Source: an uncultured beta proteobacterium
GTDB lineage: Bacteria; Pseudomonadota; Gammaproteobacteria; Burkholderiales; Rhodocyclaceae
Assembly: GCA_903910495.1 (NCBI GenBank)
Contig: CAIVZW010000765.1
Coordinates: forward strand, 1-8,235
DNA: 8,235 bases
Direction: 5' to 3'
Positions within the stretch are counted from its first letter, which is position 1. The number at the start of each line of letters is the position of its first letter. Position numbers and translations under genes: made by a program. This document shows positions 6,686 through 8,235 of the stretch, in pieces. The notes below the pieces were generated by a model, which saw nothing but the letters and a program-made list of their open reading frames with translations, had not been told where the DNA came from and did not search any database.

Positions 6686-7705
6686 CTATTTCACATAAAG
6701 ATTCTTCATTTTCCCAGCGAAGTCGTCGTAAAGCGCGACCAGGCGATCTTCGAGCGCATCCTTCTCCGGATCGATCGTATGGGCTTCGGCTTCCCACCAG
6801 GCGAGGATGGACTTGAGGCCTTCGTGCAGCGAGACTTCGGCCTTGAAGTCGGGAACGGCACTGCGCAGCTTGGAGTTGTCAAACAGACCGGCAAAGGTCT
6901 TCTCGAAGTAAAGATGCGAGCACAGATTGGGCGCCGCGCTGTACAACAGTTCCGAGGGAATATGAACGATCTTCGGCGCCTTGCCGACCAGCTTGCCGAA
7001 CTCGAGATAGAGATCGTCCCAGATGCAGCGCTCTTCGCTGGTCACGTGATAGTCCTCGCCGAAAGTCTTGGCGTTGCCGGCAATGGCCACATAGGCTTTG
7101 GCCAGATCCGGTACGAAGGTCCAGGTCCACGAGGTGCTGCCGTCGCCGAACATCACCAGCGGCTTGCCACGGCGGATACGGTCGACGATGCCGAAGTTCT
7201 GGCGCAGAACGCCGATGTTCACCGCACCCGGACCGTAGGTCAGCGAGGGTCGGACGATGGTGATGGGCAACTTGTCCTGCTTGATCGATTGCCACAGCGG
7301 CTTCTCCATTTCCGCCTTGTTGAAAGCGTAAGGGAATACCGGGTCGTCCCACATCGTTTCCATGGCCTCAACCGTCGGGACACTGCGGTAGGGTCGCTTG
7401 TAGGCGGCGATGCTCGAGGTCACGATGATTTGCCCGGCATTGCCGCCGAAAGCACGCGCCGTCGAGCGCGCGTCGTCGGCGGTAAAGCAGATCATGTCGA
7501 TCACAACGTCATAACGCGTGCGCTGCATGGCGGCTTCGAATTCGTCGCGGCGCGAGCGGTCACCAACGAGCTTCTCGACTTCCTTGGCAAAAGGCAGCGC
7601 TTTGCTGCCACGATTGAAAACCGTGACTTCGTGTCCTTTGGCCAGCAGTTGCCGAACGATTTCACGGCTGATGACCCCGGTCCCACCCAATACCAGTACT
7701 TTCAT
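6686..7705 (-). CDS. NAD(P)-dependent epimerase/dehydratase family protein (extended/atypical SDR)
   Basis: A 339-residue Rossmann protein starting MKVLVLGGTGVIS. The glycine motif is GGTGxxS (8-14) instead of GxxGxxG, as in atypical SDRs resembling the CSP41 group. The second strand ends in FNRG (30-33), where Arg32 favours NADP(H). The putative catalytic set is Ser97/Ser98 (VTSSIA) with Tyr126 and Lys130 (YAFNK). RPSLTYGPG (152-160) and WTFVPDLAKA (195-204) are the usual substrate-side motifs of nucleotide-sugar epimerase-like proteins. Homologues act on sugars, flavonoids or steroids, or have non-enzymatic roles, so the substrate is unknown. Upstream extension in the same frame (to 7831) encodes an Arg-rich stretch with no family likeness and is rejected. 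The SD at 7713-7717 supports 7705. The SDR gene follows after 89 bases, probably in the same transcript. Confidence 0.88.
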   Translation of the reverse strand: MKVLVLGGTGVISREIVRQLLAKGHEVTVFNRGSKALPFAKEVEKLVGDRSRRDEFEAAMQRTRYDVVIDMICFTADDARSTARAFGGNAGQIIVTSSIAAYKRPYRSVPTVEAMETMWDDPVFPYAFNKAEMEKPLWQSIKQDKLPITIVRPSLTYGPGAVNIGVLRQNFGIVDRIRRGKPLVMFGDGSTSWTWTFVPDLAKAYVAIAGNAKTFGEDYHVTSEERCIWDDLYLEFGKLVGKAPKIVHIPSELLYSAAPNLCSHLYFEKTFAGLFDNSKLRSAVPDFKAEVSLHEGLKSILAWWEAEAHTIDPEKDALEDRLVALYDDFAGKMKNLYVK

Positions 7706-7712
7706 TTGCGTG

Positions 7713-7717
7713 CCTTT
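7713..7717 (-). promoter_or_regulatory. Shine-Dalgarno site fixing the epimerase-family gene start
   Basis: AAAGG on the minus strand, seven bases before the ATG at 7705. Together with the Rossmann strand beginning at residue 2, it fixes this start over the in-frame ATG at 7831. Confidence 0.65.
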
Positions 7718-7849
7718 CTTCCTGTTGTTACTCGTTGACGACCTGAACCTTTTCCTCATCCGCTTCGCTTTCAGGCCACCCCTCGCGCGGCGGCGATGGC
7801 TCCAGCAACCGCCCCTTCCATGGTACCTCACAAGCTATTGCTTCGGCCC

Positions 7850-7999
7850 TATGAAGTATGAAACTTTCGTCATACCGGCGAAGGCCGGTATCCAGTGCTG
7901 GCGTGGATTTACCTCCTGGACCCCGGGCTCTGCATTCCCTTCGGTCACCTTCGCCGGGGTGACGCCCCGAAGGAAGTCCTCCTGGGGGACGACTTCATA
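7850..7999. repeat. Composite inverted-repeat (REP/MITE-like) element
   Basis: The left arm, 7869-7895, is a palindrome whose stem ATACCGGC/GCCGGTAT (7872-7879 and 7884-7891) is perfect with a GAAG loop. The right arm, 7916-7963, begins CTGGACCCCGG and ends CCGGGGTGAC, the same family sequence in reverse, but with about 20 extra bases inside the stem. A further pairing of GTCACC (7944-7949) with GGTGAC (7958-7963), and of CCTTCG (7938-7943) with CGAAGG (7968-7973), lies in the right arm. Outside both arms, TATGAAGT (7850-7857) is mirrored by ACTTCATA (7992-7999), possibly the element's ends. The arm sequence resembles the dispersed CCGGCGAAGGCCGG repeats of many proteobacteria. Confidence 0.7.
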
Positions 8000-8054
8000 C
8001 ATTTTCGGGCCTGATCAATAGTCGCTCCTCTTGACATTTCCTTGCAGGAGCGCG

Positions 8055-8235
8055 CTAGATCAGATTCCCACTGGGGTCGAAGACCATTTCAGCGGGCGGC
8101 GAGAGAATCTCGATCGCCGAATTGGCCCGGGCTTCCGGAAGCATGGATTCCGAGATGAACATCTCGCTCATATGCATGGTGTCCTTGATGCGCACGACGC
8201 GAGCCTGGGCAAGGTCACGGGCATAACATACCTTC
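8055..8235 (-). CDS. C-terminal part of an unidentified protein, possibly LarA-related (DUF2088); cut by the window edge
   Basis: An open frame enters from the right edge and ends at TAG (8057-8055), giving the last 59 residues. It reads KVCYARDLAQARVVRIKDT, then SEMFISESMLPEARAN, and ends EMVFDPSGNLI. No start is in the window. The ARVVRIKDT strand, the EARAN helix end, the EIL strand and the FDPSGNL finish recall, from memory, the C-termini of some proteins annotated as lactate racemase domain-containing. That would suit a locus making the NPN cofactor, but the fragment lacks any catalytic motif. It does not resemble the L. plantarum LarA end that the remnant at 5697-5840 matches, so if it is LarA-like it is a divergent branch. 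That it is coding is supported by the clean frame, codon pattern and shared strand. The function is a guess. Confidence 0.5.
   Translation of the reverse strand, partial: KVCYARDLAQARVVRIKDTMHMSEMFISESMLPEARANSAIEILSPPAEMVFDPSGNLI

Larger units (their letters stand above)
7706..8054. other. 349-base non-coding stretch between the epimerase gene and the right-edge gene
   Basis: No convincing gene is present on either strand. It contains the ribosome site of the epimerase gene, a 16-codon minus-strand open frame at 7771-7821, a composite inverted-repeat element (about 7850-7999), and a weak hairpin just after the right-edge gene (CGCTCC at 8023-8028 with GGAGCG at 8047-8052, no T-run). I see no promoter with good -35 and -10 boxes, although a promoter for the epimerase and SDR genes could lie here. 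Confidence 0.6.

Noticed and set aside
6618..7730. Shared TAACAACA in the leaders of the SDR (6618-6625) and epimerase (7723-7730) genes
   Set aside because: An eight-base match at different distances from the two starts (21 and 17 bases); likely chance without more examples.
7706..7831. N-terminal extension of the epimerase-family protein to an ATG at 7831
   Set aside because: The added 42 residues are Arg-rich with no family likeness; the Rossmann strand and a good AAAGG site place the start at 7705.
8023..8052. Hairpin CGCTCC/GGAGCG after the right-edge gene as a terminator
   Set aside because: Six-base stem, 18-base loop and no following T-run.
8031..8059. Plus-strand promoter with TTGACA at 8031
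   Set aside because: No acceptable -10 box at 16-18 bases, and no plus-strand gene follows.

Overview
The window carries a nickel-pincer nucleotide (NPN) cofactor locus from a GC-rich proteobacterium. Every recognisable gene lies on the minus strand, so transcription runs from high to low coordinates. GTG starts are frequent, and the 7.85-8.0 kb region holds a GTCATxCCGGCGAAGGCCGGxATCCAG-type palindrome of the kind scattered through beta- and gammaproteobacterial genomes. A betaproteobacterium is my best guess, but there is no rRNA or phylogenetic marker to prove it.

Layout in the direction of transcription: (1) 8235-8055, the 3' end of a gene cut by the window edge, possibly a LarA-related (DUF2088) protein. 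(2) 8054-7706, a non-coding stretch with a composite inverted repeat. (3) 7705-6686, an NAD(P)-dependent epimerase/dehydratase-type extended SDR. (4) 6596-5841, a classical SDR oxidoreductase. (5) 5840-5697, a frameshifted remnant that reads as the last ~50 codons of a lactate racemase gene (larA). (6) 5704-2977, larC, larE and larB, each overlapping the next by four bases. (7) 2811-43, an energy-coupling-factor nickel/cobalt importer made of fused CbiM-CbiN (LarMN), CbiQ (LarQ) and CbiO (LarO), tightly packed.

How they work together: the CbiMNQO importer brings in Ni(II). LarB carboxylates and hydrolyses nicotinic acid adenine dinucleotide. LarE converts the two carboxylates to thiocarboxylates. 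LarC inserts nickel using CTP. The product is the NPN cofactor used by LarA-type racemases and epimerases for reversible hydride transfer on 2-hydroxy acids. This is the same gene content as the lar loci of Lactobacillus plantarum, but the racemase itself is missing: only a decayed larA 3' end remains, directly in front of larC, and two dehydrogenase-type genes sit where larA would be expected.

The most interesting points are the larA remnant, the full cofactor and nickel supply left without an intact racemase in view, the possible second LarA-like gene at the right edge, and a LarE with the three cysteines that mark the [4Fe-4S]-dependent (non-sacrificial) type. Positions 1-42 are downstream of the transporter genes and hold nothing I can support.
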